Both the position numbers and the translations under genes were made by a program. Under the pieces are notes generated by a model. That model did not search any database. It saw only the letters and a list, made by a program, of their open reading frames with translations, and had not been told where the DNA came from. A stretch of 64,000 bases of DNA from Eubacterium sp. (GTDB taxonomy: Bacteria; Bacillota; Clostridia; Lachnospirales; Lachnospiraceae): contig JAFRHL010000011.1 of NCBI GenBank assembly GCA_017433295.1, forward strand, positions 1-64,000. The letters run 5' to 3'. Below, piece by piece: positions 1 through 15,098 of the stretch; the stretch's first letter is position 1, and each line of letters starts with the position of its first letter.

Positions 1-120
1 AATGGCTTAATCTGCAAAGGGAAAATCATTTCATCTCTATAAAATATATCCAAAAAGATCATTTCAAGACCGAATCGTGTTAAATTTTCAAGGTACAATC
101 AAAATGTAATAATCATTAAT

Positions 121-240
121 GTGTCTTTTGACACCCTAATCCTATAGAGCAAAAAACGCTCCGCTTAGGATGCGCACTCGCGCGTACTGAAATTTGTCGC
201 GGAGCGAGTGTCTCGCGAGCGAGACACTTTATTATTTTTA
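121..240 (+). other. Cluster of hairpins upstream of asnB, the last terminator-like
   Basis: Three consecutive stem-loops. GTGTC/GACAC with a TTTT loop lies at 121-135. An 8-bp helix CGCTCCGC (157-164) pairs with GCGGAGCG (199-206) and encloses a GCGC-rich inner hairpin. Directly abutting it, AGTGTCTCG (207-215) pairs with CGAGACACT (220-228), followed by a T-rich tail at 228-240. The last one has the form of an intrinsic terminator for a transcript entering from the left edge. The adjoining helices could also be a small structured RNA. Nothing else was recognised in 1-390 apart from the asnB promoter. Confidence 0.45.
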
Positions 241-298
241 AGGCTTCTATATTCTCATTTTTTAATATCATCCATATCTATTTCGTATGCTGTCCGCC

Positions 299-327
299 TT
301 GACATCATATATATAAAATGGTTTAAT
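299..327 (+). promoter_or_regulatory. Predicted sigma-A promoter of asnB
   Basis: TTGACA at 299-304, a 17-base spacer and TTTAAT at 322-327. The predicted start near 334 leaves a leader of about 57 bases before the asnB ATG, with AAAGGAG just ahead of the start codon. No T-box or other leader structure was recognised. Confidence 0.6.
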
Positions 328-390
328 TTGAATAATTAAATGATGAAAAATTCATTTTGATTATTATTAATTTATGGAAAGGAGAAAAAG

Positions 391-1977
391 ATGTGTTCTG
401 TATTAGCTTACTGCAGTCCCGTGGCAGATAAGGAACTTTTTAAGGATCTCCTGTCAAGAACTGCTTCCAGAGGTCCGGATATGTCTGAGATTTATGATAC
501 CGGGAAGGGGCTGATGGGATTTAATCGCCTTTCCATTATGGGTCTGACGGTATCCGGCATGCAGCCCTTCCGTTATCATGGAAATGCCTGCATCTGCAAT
601 GGGGAATTATATGGATTCCGGCCCTTAAAGAAATACCTGGAGGAACTGGGATATGAATTTTTCAGCGACAGCGACTGCGAAATTCTGCTTCCTCTCTATG
701 AAAGGCTGGGTACATCCCTGTTCGGTTTTCTGAATGCGGAATTTGCCCTGGTGATCTTTGATGAAAAGGCAGGGTCATTCATTGCAGCCAGAGATCCCAT
801 AGGAATTCGTCCTCTTTATTATGGATATGATAAAGAAGGAGCCATCCTCTTTGCTTCGGAGCCTAAAAGTCTCACGGGAGTTTGTGAGAAGATCCGGCCC
901 TTCCCGCCGGGACATTATTATAAAGACGGCAGCTTCATCTGTTACCACAACCCGGCGGATGACTACAGCCCCGTAGAAGAGGAGGACCTGGAGACGATCT
1001 GCGGGCAGATCCACGATCTTCTGGTAAAAGGGATCAAAACCCGGCTGGATTCTGACACACCGGTAGGATTTCTTCTGTCAGGCGGCCTTGATTCATCTTT
1101 AGTCTGCGGCGTGGCCGCCACATATCTGGACAGTCCCCTGGAAACCTTCTCCATCGGGATGGATAAGGATGCCATTGATTTAAAATATGCCAGGGAAGTG
1201 GCAGACTATATCCACAGCAGCCATCACGAGGTCATTATCACCAAAGATGATGTGATCAATGCCCTGGAACCGGTCATCGCGGCCCTTGGGACCTACGATA
1301 TCACCACCATCCGGGCATCCATCGGTATGTATCTTGTGTGTAAGTGGATTCATGAAAACACAGATATCCGGGTGATCCTGACCGGGGAAATATCCGATGA
1401 GCTTTTCGGATATAAATACACAGATTTTGCCCCGGATGCTGAGGAATTTCAAAAAGAGGCCAGGAAGCGCATCCGTGAGATCCATATGTATGATGTGTTG
1501 AGAGCCGACCGCTGCATTTCCGTCAATTCCCTGGAAGCCCGGGTTCCCTTCGGTGACCTGGCCTTTGTTGATTATGTCATGGGGATCGATCCCCAAAAGA
1601 AGATGAATCATTACGGGATAGGCAAATATCTGCTGCGGCATGCTTTTGAAAAGGACGCCCTGATTCCCCATAATATACTGATGCGGGAGAAGGCGGCATT
1701 TTCGGATGCCGTGGGTCACTCCCTTAAGGATGATCTCTGTGAATACGCAGAAAGCCTCTATACCGACAGTGAATTTGAAGAAAAGATACAGCAGTATGGG
1801 CATGCGGCTCCCTTTACCAAGGAATCTCTCCTTTACCGGGAAATATTTGAAAAATATTACCCGGGTCAGTCGGAGATGGTTACTGACTTCTGGATGCCCA
1901 ACCGCAGCTGGGAGGGCTGCGATGTGAATGATCCCTCGGCCCGGGTATTGTCCAATTACGGAGAAAGCGGGGTCTGA
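391..1977 (+). CDS. asnB: Asparagine synthase (glutamine-hydrolysing), AsnB type
   Basis: Makes asparagine from aspartate, ATP and glutamine amide nitrogen in the cytoplasm. The protein has 528 residues, close to the usual size of bacterial AsnB. The N-terminal class II glutaminase domain starts MCSVLAY, so Cys2 becomes the N-terminal nucleophile after Met removal; NRLSI (around 45-49) and NGE (70-72) are the expected glutamine-site motifs. The C-terminal synthetase domain carries the pyrophosphatase loop SGGLDSS near residue 230. The start follows GGAAAGGAG. It is the first gene of a nitrogen block and is followed by a LysR regulator 72 bases on. A strong promoter lies upstream. Identification is firm; whether it responds to the adjacent regulator is inference. 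Confidence 0.95.
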   Translation: MCSVLAYCSPVADKELFKDLLSRTASRGPDMSEIYDTGKGLMGFNRLSIMGLTVSGMQPFRYHGNACICNGELYGFRPLKKYLEELGYEFFSDSDCEILLPLYERLGTSLFGFLNAEFALVIFDEKAGSFIAARDPIGIRPLYYGYDKEGAILFASEPKSLTGVCEKIRPFPPGHYYKDGSFICYHNPADDYSPVEEEDLETICGQIHDLLVKGIKTRLDSDTPVGFLLSGGLDSSLVCGVAATYLDSPLETFSIGMDKDAIDLKYAREVADYIHSSHHEVIITKDDVINALEPVIAALGTYDITTIRASIGMYLVCKWIHENTDIRVILTGEISDELFGYKYTDFAPDAEEFQKEARKRIREIHMYDVLRADRCISVNSLEARVPFGDLAFVDYVMGIDPQKKMNHYGIGKYLLRHAFEKDALIPHNILMREKAAFSDAVGHSLKDDLCEYAESLYTDSEFEEKIQQYGHAAPFTKESLLYREIFEKYYPGQSEMVTDFWMPNRSWEGCDVNDPSARVLSNYGESGV

Positions 1978-2049
1978 GCATAAGAGGAAAACACCCTGAG
2001 TATCCCGGTAAAATAACACTGCTTTTGTCTCACATAAGAAGGTGAAGTT

Positions 2050-3003
2050 ATGGATTTCAGATCATTAAAATATTTTCTTGTTGTTGCGGAGGAATTAAAT
2101 ATAACCAGGGCTGCCAGTCTGCTTAAGATGAGCCAGCCGCCTTTAAGCAACAGAATAAAGCAGCTTGAACAGGAACTGGATACCAGTCTTTTCATCCGCA
2201 AAAAAAGCGGACTGACCCTGACCCCCACAGGGAAAATACTCTATAAAAGAGCCCGCCAGATGATGGAGCTTTCCGAACGGACCAGGGAAGAGATCATGCA
2301 TTTTGAGAAGGAGCTTTCAGGCCATCTGGTTTTAGGAACTGTGGAAGGCCGGGCCCCCTATCTGCTTGCCAGATGGATCTCAGGATTTCGGGAAGAATTC
2401 CCCCTGGTGACCTATACCATAAGAAATGGCGGAAGCGACGATATTCTTGAGCAGCTCCAGCGTCATCTGATCGATCTGGCCATTATTGCCGCTCCCTATA
2501 ATCAGGAGCTTCTGCAGGGGTTTTCTGTGGGCCGGCAGCCCTGGGTGGCCATCATTCCGGGCGATCATCCCCTGGCTGTCAGAGAAGGAGATGAGATCCT
2601 TTTAACGGATCTGAAAGATGAACCCCTGATCCTTCCGGAAAGGCTCTCCAGGGTACAGGCCATTGAAAGATGGTTTCTTGAGAAGGATATGACCCCCAGA
2701 ATGGTCTGCAAGGTATCCAACTATGTCAACGCCGTTGCCCTGGTGGAACAGAACATTGGTATCTGCATTTTTCCCCAGACCACCTATTCTCCCAATCCCC
2801 ATATTGTGACCAAGCTGATCATGGATACACCCAAATACGCTGAACATGTCCTTGTATATACCAAAGATCATCCTCTTTCAGAACTGGCGGAGAGTTTTGT
2901 GGATTATGTGAAGGATTTTCTGGAGGAAACCGGGGGTCATTCCCAAAAATTTCAGACCACAGAGCGGGAATTCGCCCTGCCGGAGGATGCCACCTTCCTG
3001 TGA
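2050..3003 (+). CDS. LysR-family transcriptional regulator
   Basis: A 317-residue LysR-type regulator. The N-terminal winged helix-turn-helix (about 1-60) reads MDFRSLKYFLVVAEELN, then the typical AASLLKMSQPPLSNRIKQLE, followed by a periplasmic-binding-like effector domain (about 90-300). It lies between asnB and the glnA-pyrG-gltB-gltD operon, the position a nitrogen regulator would occupy. GltC of Bacillus subtilis, which controls glutamate synthase, is a LysR protein, so control of the flanking nitrogen genes is a reasonable guess but not shown by the sequence. The start is preceded by AAGGTG. The C-terminus is slightly longer than usual and acidic/polar. Confidence 0.9.
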   Translation: MDFRSLKYFLVVAEELNITRAASLLKMSQPPLSNRIKQLEQELDTSLFIRKKSGLTLTPTGKILYKRARQMMELSERTREEIMHFEKELSGHLVLGTVEGRAPYLLARWISGFREEFPLVTYTIRNGGSDDILEQLQRHLIDLAIIAAPYNQELLQGFSVGRQPWVAIIPGDHPLAVREGDEILLTDLKDEPLILPERLSRVQAIERWFLEKDMTPRMVCKVSNYVNAVALVEQNIGICIFPQTTYSPNPHIVTKLIMDTPKYAEHVLVYTKDHPLSELAESFVDYVKDFLEETGGHSQKFQTTEREFALPEDATFL

Positions 3004-3024
3004 ATATAAAAAACCGGAAATTAT

Positions 3025-3077
3025 CTGACCGTCAGGATTTCATGTATATATTTATGCATGGAAGCCTGGCGGTCTGT
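3025..3077 (+). terminator. Stem-loop downstream of the LysR gene
   Basis: A long hairpin: GACCGTCAGG near 3027 pairs with CCTGGCGGTC near 3065 (one G-U), continued by TTTCATG against CATGGAA. It lies 22 bases after the LysR stop. It lacks a clean T tract (TTAATTAGA follows), so it may be a 3' end stabiliser or processing site rather than a true intrinsic terminator. The rest of 3004-3361 holds a weaker CCTGC/GCAGG hairpin and the glnA promoter; no known riboswitch was recognised. Confidence 0.4.
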
Positions 3078-3246
3078 TAATTAGAGGGAACCTGCAGGAT
3101 ATGGGCAGGACAGATTGCCTTTGCTTCCCACGGTTTGTAGATTGAAATGAATTAGAAAATATAAAATTATTCATATAATATATCGAAAACCTATGAATAG
3201 CCATATATCAAGAGCGATTTATGAATAATATAAAGAGAAATCCTTC

Positions 3247-3274
3247 TTGACTAATGATACAAAATCCGTATTAT
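3247..3274 (+). promoter_or_regulatory. Predicted promoter of the glnA-pyrG-gltB-gltD operon
   Basis: TTGACT at 3247-3252, a 16-base spacer and TATTAT at 3269-3274. The predicted leader is about 80 bases and contains a GGCAGAGA/TCTTTGCC hairpin. Direct repeats or palindromes typical of GlnR were not recognised. Confidence 0.5.
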
Positions 3275-3361
3275 ATTTGGTATGGCAGAGAGAAAAAAGA
3301 ATCTTTGCCGGAAACATTTTTATGAAAAGTATTAAAGTTGATAATGCAAGGAGTGAGTTTT

Positions 3362-5473
3362 ATGAGCAAATCTATTCCCGAAATCTATGGATGCAATGTA
3401 TTTAATGACAAGATCATGAGGAACAAGCTTCCCAAGGACATCTATAAGGCATTAAAGAAAACCATTGAAAACGGAACCCATCTGGAGCTGGATGTGGCAA
3501 ATGCAGTGGCAGTAGCCATGAAGGAATGGGCGGTCGAAAACGGAGCGACTCATTTTACTCACTGGTTCCAGCCCATGACAGGATTTACCGCAGAAAAACA
3601 TGACAGCTTCATCACACCGGTGGGAAGCGGCCAGGTGATCATGGATTTCTCCGGCAAGATGCTGGTTAAAGGTGAGCCGGATGCCTCCAGTTTTCCGTCG
3701 GGAGGTCTGAGGGCAACCTTCGAAGCAAGAGGATACACCGCCTGGGATCCCACCTCTCCGGCATTCATTAAGGATAAGACCTTATATATCCCCACAGCCT
3801 TCTGTTCCTACAGCGGAGAAGCCCTGGATAAGAAGACTCCACTGCTGCGTTCCATGGAAGCTCTTTCAAGAGAAGCAACCAGAATACTTCATTTACTGGG
3901 GAACAGCAAAGTCACCGGTGTATCTACTACCGTGGGTCCGGAGCAGGAGTATTTCCTGGTAAAAAGAGACCTGTATGAGAAGAGAAAGGACCTGGTTTTT
4001 ACCGGAAGGACCCTGCTTGGTGCCCTGCCTCCCAAGGGACAGGAACTGGAGGATCATTATTTCGGAGCTTTGAAGCCTGAGATTGCTTCTTTTATGCATG
4101 ACCTTGACGAAGAGCTGTGGAAGCTGGGGATTCCCGCAAAAACCAAGCACAATGAAGTGGCGCCCGCCCAGCATGAGCTGGCTCCGGTTTTCGATACCAC
4201 CAATGTGGCAGTGGACCACAACATGCTGACCATGGAGATCATGAAAAAGGTTGCCAAGAAGCATGGACTTACCTGCCTGCTTCATGAGAAGCCCTTTGCA
4301 GGCATCAATGGATCCGGCAAGCACAACAACTGGTCCATGGTTACAAATACAGGAGACAACCTTCTGGAACCTGGAAAGTCCCCGGAGGAGAATATACAGT
4401 TCCTTATCCTGCTTACGGCCGTGATTAAAGCTGTGGATGACTATGCAGACCTGATGCGTCTGTCCGTGGCAACAGCAGGCAATGACCACAGGCTGGGAGC
4501 CAATGAAGCGCCGCCTGCCATCATTTCCATGTTCCTGGGGGAAGAGCTTAACGCTATTATGGAGTCCATTGAAAACGACACCCTCTTCGAACACCACGAC
4601 AAGATTCAGATGGAAACCGGAGCTGCTGTGCTGCCCCATTTCTTTAAAGATAATACAGACAGGAACAGGACATCACCCTTTGCCTTTACAGGAAATAAAT
4701 TTGAGTTCCGTTCCCTGGGATCCTCCTTATCGGTGGCAGGACCCAATGTGGTGCTTAATACGGCTGTGGCGGAATCACTGCGGCAGTTCTATGAGGAGCT
4801 TCATGGTTCTGTCACCGGAGAAAGCAGTCCCGAACAAATCAGGGAAAAGGTGATGGAGCTTCTGAAAAAGACCATAAAAGCCCATAAGAGAGTCATCTTC
4901 AACGGCGACGGATATACCGATGAATGGATTGAGGAAGCAGAACGCAGAGGCCTTGAGAATATGAAATCAACCCCCGACGTACTTCCCAGCTTTATCCGTC
5001 CGAAGAATATAAAGCTTTTCACGAGTCATGGAATCTTTACTGAATCAGAGATCATGTCAAGATATGAGATCCTGACGGAGGCTTATGTAAAGACCATTTT
5101 CATCGAGGTGAAGACGCTGATCAGTATGCTTTCCCATGATTTCCTTCCTGCCCTGAACTCCTACGCCATGTCCCTGGCCGGGTCTCTTTCCATCAAACAG
5201 GGACTGCTCGGAAGCGGGAGCTATGCGGAAAAGGAACAGCTGGAGAAAGTGACAGAGGATTATAACAGTATCTATGAAAAGCTGAAAGGTCTTGAGGAAG
5301 CCCTGGCGTCGGCGGAAAAAATAGATGAGTCCCTCAAGCAGGCAGCCTTCTGCCATGATGTTCTCCTGAAAAAAATGGATGAGATCCGAATGACCGCAGA
5401 TCCTGCCGAAGCCAGACTGCCCAAGGAAATGCTTCCCTATCCTACCTATGAGGAGCTGCTGTTTACGATCTAA
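3362..5473 (+). CDS. glnN: Glutamine synthetase type III
   Basis: Condenses ammonia and glutamate to glutamine with ATP; the entry point for ammonia. About 703 residues, the length of the large GSIII family rather than the roughly 450 of type I. Family marks are SFPSGGLRATFEARGYTAWD near the N-terminus, GPEQEYF in the catalytic site, and HNEVAPAQHELAP plus NGSGKHNNWS in the nucleotide/metal region. I chose ATG 3362 because AAGGAG at 3348-3353 sits 8 bases ahead; TTG 3338 and ATG 3344 lie at or before that site. pyrG follows after 45 bases with no terminator. GSIII is common in Bacteroidetes, cyanobacteria and Clostridia. No second glutamine synthetase is present in the window. Confidence 0.93.
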   Translation: MSKSIPEIYGCNVFNDKIMRNKLPKDIYKALKKTIENGTHLELDVANAVAVAMKEWAVENGATHFTHWFQPMTGFTAEKHDSFITPVGSGQVIMDFSGKMLVKGEPDASSFPSGGLRATFEARGYTAWDPTSPAFIKDKTLYIPTAFCSYSGEALDKKTPLLRSMEALSREATRILHLLGNSKVTGVSTTVGPEQEYFLVKRDLYEKRKDLVFTGRTLLGALPPKGQELEDHYFGALKPEIASFMHDLDEELWKLGIPAKTKHNEVAPAQHELAPVFDTTNVAVDHNMLTMEIMKKVAKKHGLTCLLHEKPFAGINGSGKHNNWSMVTNTGDNLLEPGKSPEENIQFLILLTAVIKAVDDYADLMRLSVATAGNDHRLGANEAPPAIISMFLGEELNAIMESIENDTLFEHHDKIQMETGAAVLPHFFKDNTDRNRTSPFAFTGNKFEFRSLGSSLSVAGPNVVLNTAVAESLRQFYEELHGSVTGESSPEQIREKVMELLKKTIKAHKRVIFNGDGYTDEWIEEAERRGLENMKSTPDVLPSFIRPKNIKLFTSHGIFTESEIMSRYEILTEAYVKTIFIEVKTLISMLSHDFLPALNSYAMSLAGSLSIKQGLLGSGSYAEKEQLEKVTEDYNSIYEKLKGLEEALASAEKIDESLKQAAFCHDVLLKKMDEIRMTADPAEARLPKEMLPYPTYEELLFTI

Positions 5474-11751
<6,278 letters not shown>

Positions 11752-11755
11752 GCAG

Positions 11756-13240
11756 ATGGGAACATCAGAAGGATTCATGAAATATATAAGAAAAGATAAT
11801 CCGGCCATTCCGGAAGAAGAACGTATCCTTAATTTCAGGGAATTCCACGAATCCCTGCCGGGATTTGACAGGGAGCTCCAGGCTGCCCGCTGCATGGACT
11901 GCGGGGTTCCCTTCTGCCAGTCCGGCCTGCTGATAGCCGGGATGACCTCCGGCTGTCCCCTTCATAACCTCATTCCCGAGATGAATGACCTGCTGTGTCA
12001 GGGCAACTGGAAAAAAGCCTGGGAGAGGTTGTCGGTGACCCACAGCTTCCCGGAGTTTACAGGCAGGGTCTGCCCTGCTCTCTGCGAAAAGGCCTGCACC
12101 TGCGGCCTGCATGACCAGCCGGTGGCGACCAGAGAAAACGAGCTGGCTGTTACGGAATATGCTTTTTCCCATGGCTTTGCCAAAGAACCTGCTCCCGATG
12201 TCCGTACAGGGAAAAAGGTGGCAGTGGCAGGCAGCGGTCCGGCGGGACTGGCTGCAGCCCAGCTATTAAACCGGCGGGGGCATCTGGTGACGGTCTATGA
12301 AAGAAAGGACCGGCCGGGCGGGCTTCTCCGGTACGGAATACCGAATATGAAACTGGATAAAAGGATCATCGACCGGAGGATCCAGCTGATGGAGGAGGCC
12401 GGTGTCCGCTTTATCTGCAATACAGATGTGGGAAAGGACATTTCAGCTGATGAACTTCTGAATGAGTATGACCGGGTCATACTGGCCTGCGGCGCATCCT
12501 CGCCCAGAGATATCAATGTTCCGGGCAGAGAAGCGGGAGGGATCCGTTTTGCCGTGGACTTTTTAAGTGAGGTCACAAAACGTCTCCTGGACAGCAATTT
12601 TACAGCTATCCCCTATGATCTGGCTGAGGGAAAGGATGTGGTGGTCATCGGAGGAGGAGACACCGGAAATGACTGCGTGGGAACAGCCCTGCGTTTAAAA
12701 GCCGCCTCCGTCACCCAGCTCGAAATGATGCCCAAGGCTCCTGATGAGCGGACAAAAGATAATCCCTGGCCCCAGTGGCCGAGGATCAGTAAAACCGACT
12801 ACGGCCAGGAGGAAGCCGCCGCAGTATTCGGCAAAGATCCCCGGATCTATCAGACCACAGTCAAGGAGTTTCATAAAGACGAGAAGGGAATGTTGAAAGA
12901 GATCACTTTAATAAGTCTTGAAAGCCAGACTGATCCGGAAAGCGGTAGGAGAAAGATGGTCCCGGTGGAGGGAAGCGAAAGGAAGATACCTGCCGGGCTT
13001 GTACTGATCGCGGCAGGATTTACCGGATGCCAGGCCTACATCGCCGAAGCATTCGGTGCGGAACTTGATGCCAGGACCAATGTACTTACGCCGGAGGGAG
13101 GCTTTAAGACAAGCGTACCCGGAGTGTTTACCGCGGGAGATATGCACCGGGGCCAGTCTCTGGTGGTCTGGGCCATTACCGAAGGCAGAGCTGCCGCCAG
13201 GGCCGTGGATGAAGACCTGATGGGTTACAGTAATTTGTGA
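11756..13240 (+). CDS. gltD: Glutamate synthase, small (beta) subunit
   Basis: NADPH-oxidising electron-input subunit of glutamate synthase, passing electrons through 4Fe-4S centres to GltB. About 494 residues. The N-terminal ferredoxin-like domain has [10 protein letters not shown] (about 46-54) and a second cysteine group [12 protein letters not shown]; the first dinucleotide fold [13 protein letters not shown] lies near 157 and the second, [11 protein letters not shown], near 300, with the C-terminal [17 protein letters not shown] 11756 is chosen for the GAGGAGGAA site 7 bases ahead; ATG 11777 is an alternative. It is the last gene of the operon. No clear T-tract terminator follows; instead repeat A1 begins 36 bases after the stop and may take that role. 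Confidence 0.96.
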   Translation: MGTSEGFMKYIRKDNPAIPEEERILNFREFHESLPGFDRELQAARCMDCGVPFCQSGLLIAGMTSGCPLHNLIPEMNDLLCQGNWKKAWERLSVTHSFPEFTGRVCPALCEKACTCGLHDQPVATRENELAVTEYAFSHGFAKEPAPDVRTGKKVAVAGSGPAGLAAAQLLNRRGHLVTVYERKDRPGGLLRYGIPNMKLDKRIIDRRIQLMEEAGVRFICNTDVGKDISADELLNEYDRVILACGASSPRDINVPGREAGGIRFAVDFLSEVTKRLLDSNFTAIPYDLAEGKDVVVIGGGDTGNDCVGTALRLKAASVTQLEMMPKAPDERTKDNPWPQWPRISKTDYGQEEAAAVFGKDPRIYQTTVKEFHKDEKGMLKEITLISLESQTDPESGRRKMVPVEGSERKIPAGLVLIAAGFTGCQAYIAEAFGAELDARTNVLTPEGGFKTSVPGVFTAGDMHRGQSLVVWAITEGRAAARAVDEDLMGYSNL

Positions 13241-13276
13241 TTTGCGGGCTGTGTTTGTCTGGCCAGATAGACGCAG

Positions 13277-13398
13277 AGAAAGAGGGGGACCATGTCTGCA
13301 AGTTCCGTTGCTCCTCGGAAATTGAAGCTTTATGTCTGCATATTTTCTTTGATTTCCTGCGGTGCAAAGTCACTTTCAGACATGGTCCCCCTCGTTCT
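13277..13398 (-). repeat. Palindromic repeat family A, copy A1 (minus orientation)
   Basis: Arms at 13277-13303 and 13372-13398 are complementary over 27 bases with two mismatches. They enclose a 68-base core which, read on the minus strand, starts GACTTTGCACCGCAGGAAAT, has 25 variable bases and ends TTTCCGAGGAGCAACGGA. The same core occurs at 13629-13696, 46074-46141 and 46317-46383 with different arms. The variable segment carries ATGTCTGCA (13332-13340, plus strand), also present in the left arm (13292-13300). The copy starts 36 bases after gltD. Small reading frames across it are not protein-like. Confidence 0.85.
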
Positions 13399-13608
13399 TC
13401 GCTGATTATTGTCTGGCAAAGGAAAACCCAGTTCGATTTTTTTGTTTGAGTAAACTGGGAGGAAATATGGTATATTCTTCCTGTTCTTATCTGCCCTGAG
13501 CCGATGATAGGACGAATTCAGAGACAGATATGACCGGGGTTTTGCTTTTCTATCCAGCATTCAGCCGGAAGGGTGCCTCCTTCTACATCAGGTATATAGT
13601 AGTGGGGA
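13399..13608. other. Spacer between the two opposed family A repeats
   Basis: 210 bases with no convincing gene. One hairpin is visible, CCCAGTT near 13428 with AACTGGG near 13452, around a T-rich loop. Short reading frames here begin without a plausible ribosome-binding site and run into the repeats. Confidence 0.5.
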
Positions 13609-13716
13609 ATGGGTATATGTCTGAAAGTGACTTTGCACCGCAGGAAATCGAAAAAAAGCAACCGCCACATAACTTCTGTTTCCGAGGAGGAACGGAACTT
13701 TCAGATATATACCCAT
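13609..13716 (+). repeat. Palindromic repeat family A, copy A2 (plus orientation)
   Basis: Arms at 13609-13628 and 13697-13716 pair over 20 bases; the only exception is a G opposite T, which would still pair in RNA. The 68-base core has the conserved 25-base left block beginning GACTTTGCACCGCAGGAAAT, a 25-base variable block and the right block TTTCCGAGGAGGAACGGA. It faces away from copy A1. The arm sequence (TGGGTATATGT) differs from every other copy, while the innermost CTGAAAGT is shared with A1 and A4. The zinc-ribbon gene on the minus strand ends 59 bases further on. Confidence 0.85.
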
Positions 13717-13774
13717 CATCTACAACTACTTCAAACCTGGGGAGATCTATAGGCCCCTCCAGAACTACTTCGCT

Positions 13775-14290
13775 TTAAAGTTTATTCCCGCATTTGGGAC
13801 AATAGGCAAAGTCCTCGTCCGTTCTATAGCCGCATTGCCCGCACACCTTTACATGGGTATCCGAGGAGCTGCGTCCATCTGGCTTATCCTGTCCAATATA
13901 CCATGCTTCTTCCTGCTGCATATCCTGATCTGCCTTAGAATCATATCCACTATACCGGTCAGACCGATAATCCATATCAGGTCTGTAATTTTGATACCTG
14001 CAGGTATACTGATCTGCGACAGGATCCAGATCCTCCGGCCTTATACTGACAGCCTCACCCCTTAAGATCCGGCGGCCCATATCCTTATCCAGATGCCAGG
14101 TTCTATGACAACAGCTGCTGACTGCATAATAGTGGCGGTTCCATTTGAATACAGGGATAAAAAACAAGGACAATACAGTATATGTCATATAAATGGTGAT
14201 CCTTCCGTACTGGCCGCAGGAGGGACAGATCAGCATCTGGCTGAAATCCAGGTCTTTCCGTCCGGTGTTGATGCCCATAATAAAAAACAT
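13775..14290 (-). CDS. Zinc-ribbon domain protein
   Basis: A 171-residue protein of unknown function. It has CPSCG near residue 22 followed by a hydrophobic stretch (about 32-48), then a second Cys pair partner region, a long polar Tyr/Asp/Arg-rich middle, and a C-terminal zinc ribbon CGQCG...CPKCGNKL (last 25 residues). The two cysteine pairs of the C-terminal ribbon match the short zinc-ribbon domains found in many Clostridia proteins. AGGGAGGA lies 10 bases ahead of the start and inside the end of yaaA, and the start is 3 bases after the yaaA stop, so the two are co-transcribed. A role in DNA, RNA or protein binding cannot be decided from sequence. Confidence 0.75.
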   Translation of the reverse strand: MFFIMGINTGRKDLDFSQMLICPSCGQYGRITIYMTYTVLSLFFIPVFKWNRHYYAVSSCCHRTWHLDKDMGRRILRGEAVSIRPEDLDPVADQYTCRYQNYRPDMDYRSDRYSGYDSKADQDMQQEEAWYIGQDKPDGRSSSDTHVKVCGQCGYRTDEDFAYCPKCGNKL

Positions 14291-14293
14291 GAT

Positions 14294-15085
14294 CTATACT
14301 TCCTCCCTGTAAATATCTTCATCAATCATTTTCTTTTTCAGATCTTCTTTAATATAAACAAAGTATGTATCGGTTGAGAACTCCTTGCTGAATCTGTATC
14401 CATGTCCCCTGAAGGCTTTCAGGTCTTCCGGATCTTCTATTTTATTTTCTGCCATGTACCGGACCATCTCGCCCCGGGCCATTTTGGCATAGACCCCTTT
14501 TTGTACAACTTTTCCTTTAATTAATTCACCAAATACACATGTAATATAAAGATCGTCTCCGGTCAGGTATTTTTCGATACATTTTGAATATTCTTTGGAG
14601 GCCAGATTGATTATTATATGACTCCCATCTGATACCTCCCGGTAGAGACTGTCACCCCATAATTCGTATAAATTCCTGGTACCGTCGATGCGGGCTTTGG
14701 CCTGCATCTCCAGCCGGTAGGGCGTTACGCCATCCATGGGCTTTAACACTCCGTAGAAGCCTGAGAGAATGCGCAGATGCTCCTGCAGATACTCAAACTG
14801 ACCGTCCTCAAAAACAGCAGGCGCCATATACTGATAGGCTATCCCCTCATAGGAGAGGACAGCCGGAACCAGGTGCTTTTTCAGATCCATACATTTGAAT
14901 CTATCATAATTCTCAAGGGCAATCTTATCATTGCAGGCCCAGAGCTTTTTGGCTTCGTCATAGGAAAGACCCTGCATCCACCGCATGATCTGAGCGGTCT
15001 TCTCCAGAAAAACAGGGAGACCGTCCCAGGACATGGCCTCAACCTCGGAGATCATTTTTTTGGCAGGCGATAGTATAATTCTCAT
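14294..15085 (-). CDS. yaaA: YaaA-family (DUF328) peroxide stress protein
   Basis: 263 residues beginning MRIILSPAKKM, the invariant opening of the YaaA/UPF0246 family, and containing SGFYGVLKPMDGVTPYRLEM and FKGHGYRF-like residues near the C-terminus (here AFRGHGYRF). In Escherichia coli YaaA limits intracellular iron and DNA damage under peroxide stress and has a DNA-binding fold. In this anaerobe a role in oxidative stress protection is inferred from family only. It lies between a nitroreductase upstream (13-base gap) and the zinc-ribbon gene downstream, all on the minus strand, suggesting a small stress-related operon. Confidence 0.9.
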   Translation of the reverse strand: MRIILSPAKKMISEVEAMSWDGLPVFLEKTAQIMRWMQGLSYDEAKKLWACNDKIALENYDRFKCMDLKKHLVPAVLSYEGIAYQYMAPAVFEDGQFEYLQEHLRILSGFYGVLKPMDGVTPYRLEMQAKARIDGTRNLYELWGDSLYREVSDGSHIIINLASKEYSKCIEKYLTGDDLYITCVFGELIKGKVVQKGVYAKMARGEMVRYMAENKIEDPEDLKAFRGHGYRFSKEFSTDTYFVYIKEDLKKKMIDEDIYREEV

Positions 15086-15098
15086 TTTATCACCTTGA

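Noticed and set aside
3004-3361. Possible glutamine riboswitch upstream of glnA
   Set aside because: Hairpins are present, but I could not find the conserved elements of the glnA RNA motif.
13530-13778. Small reading frame across repeat A2
   Set aside because: It follows the repeat core; the same peptide pattern appears wherever the core occurs (for example 45929-46192 on the other strand). The variable block would encode unrelated residues, so the conservation is at nucleic-acid level.
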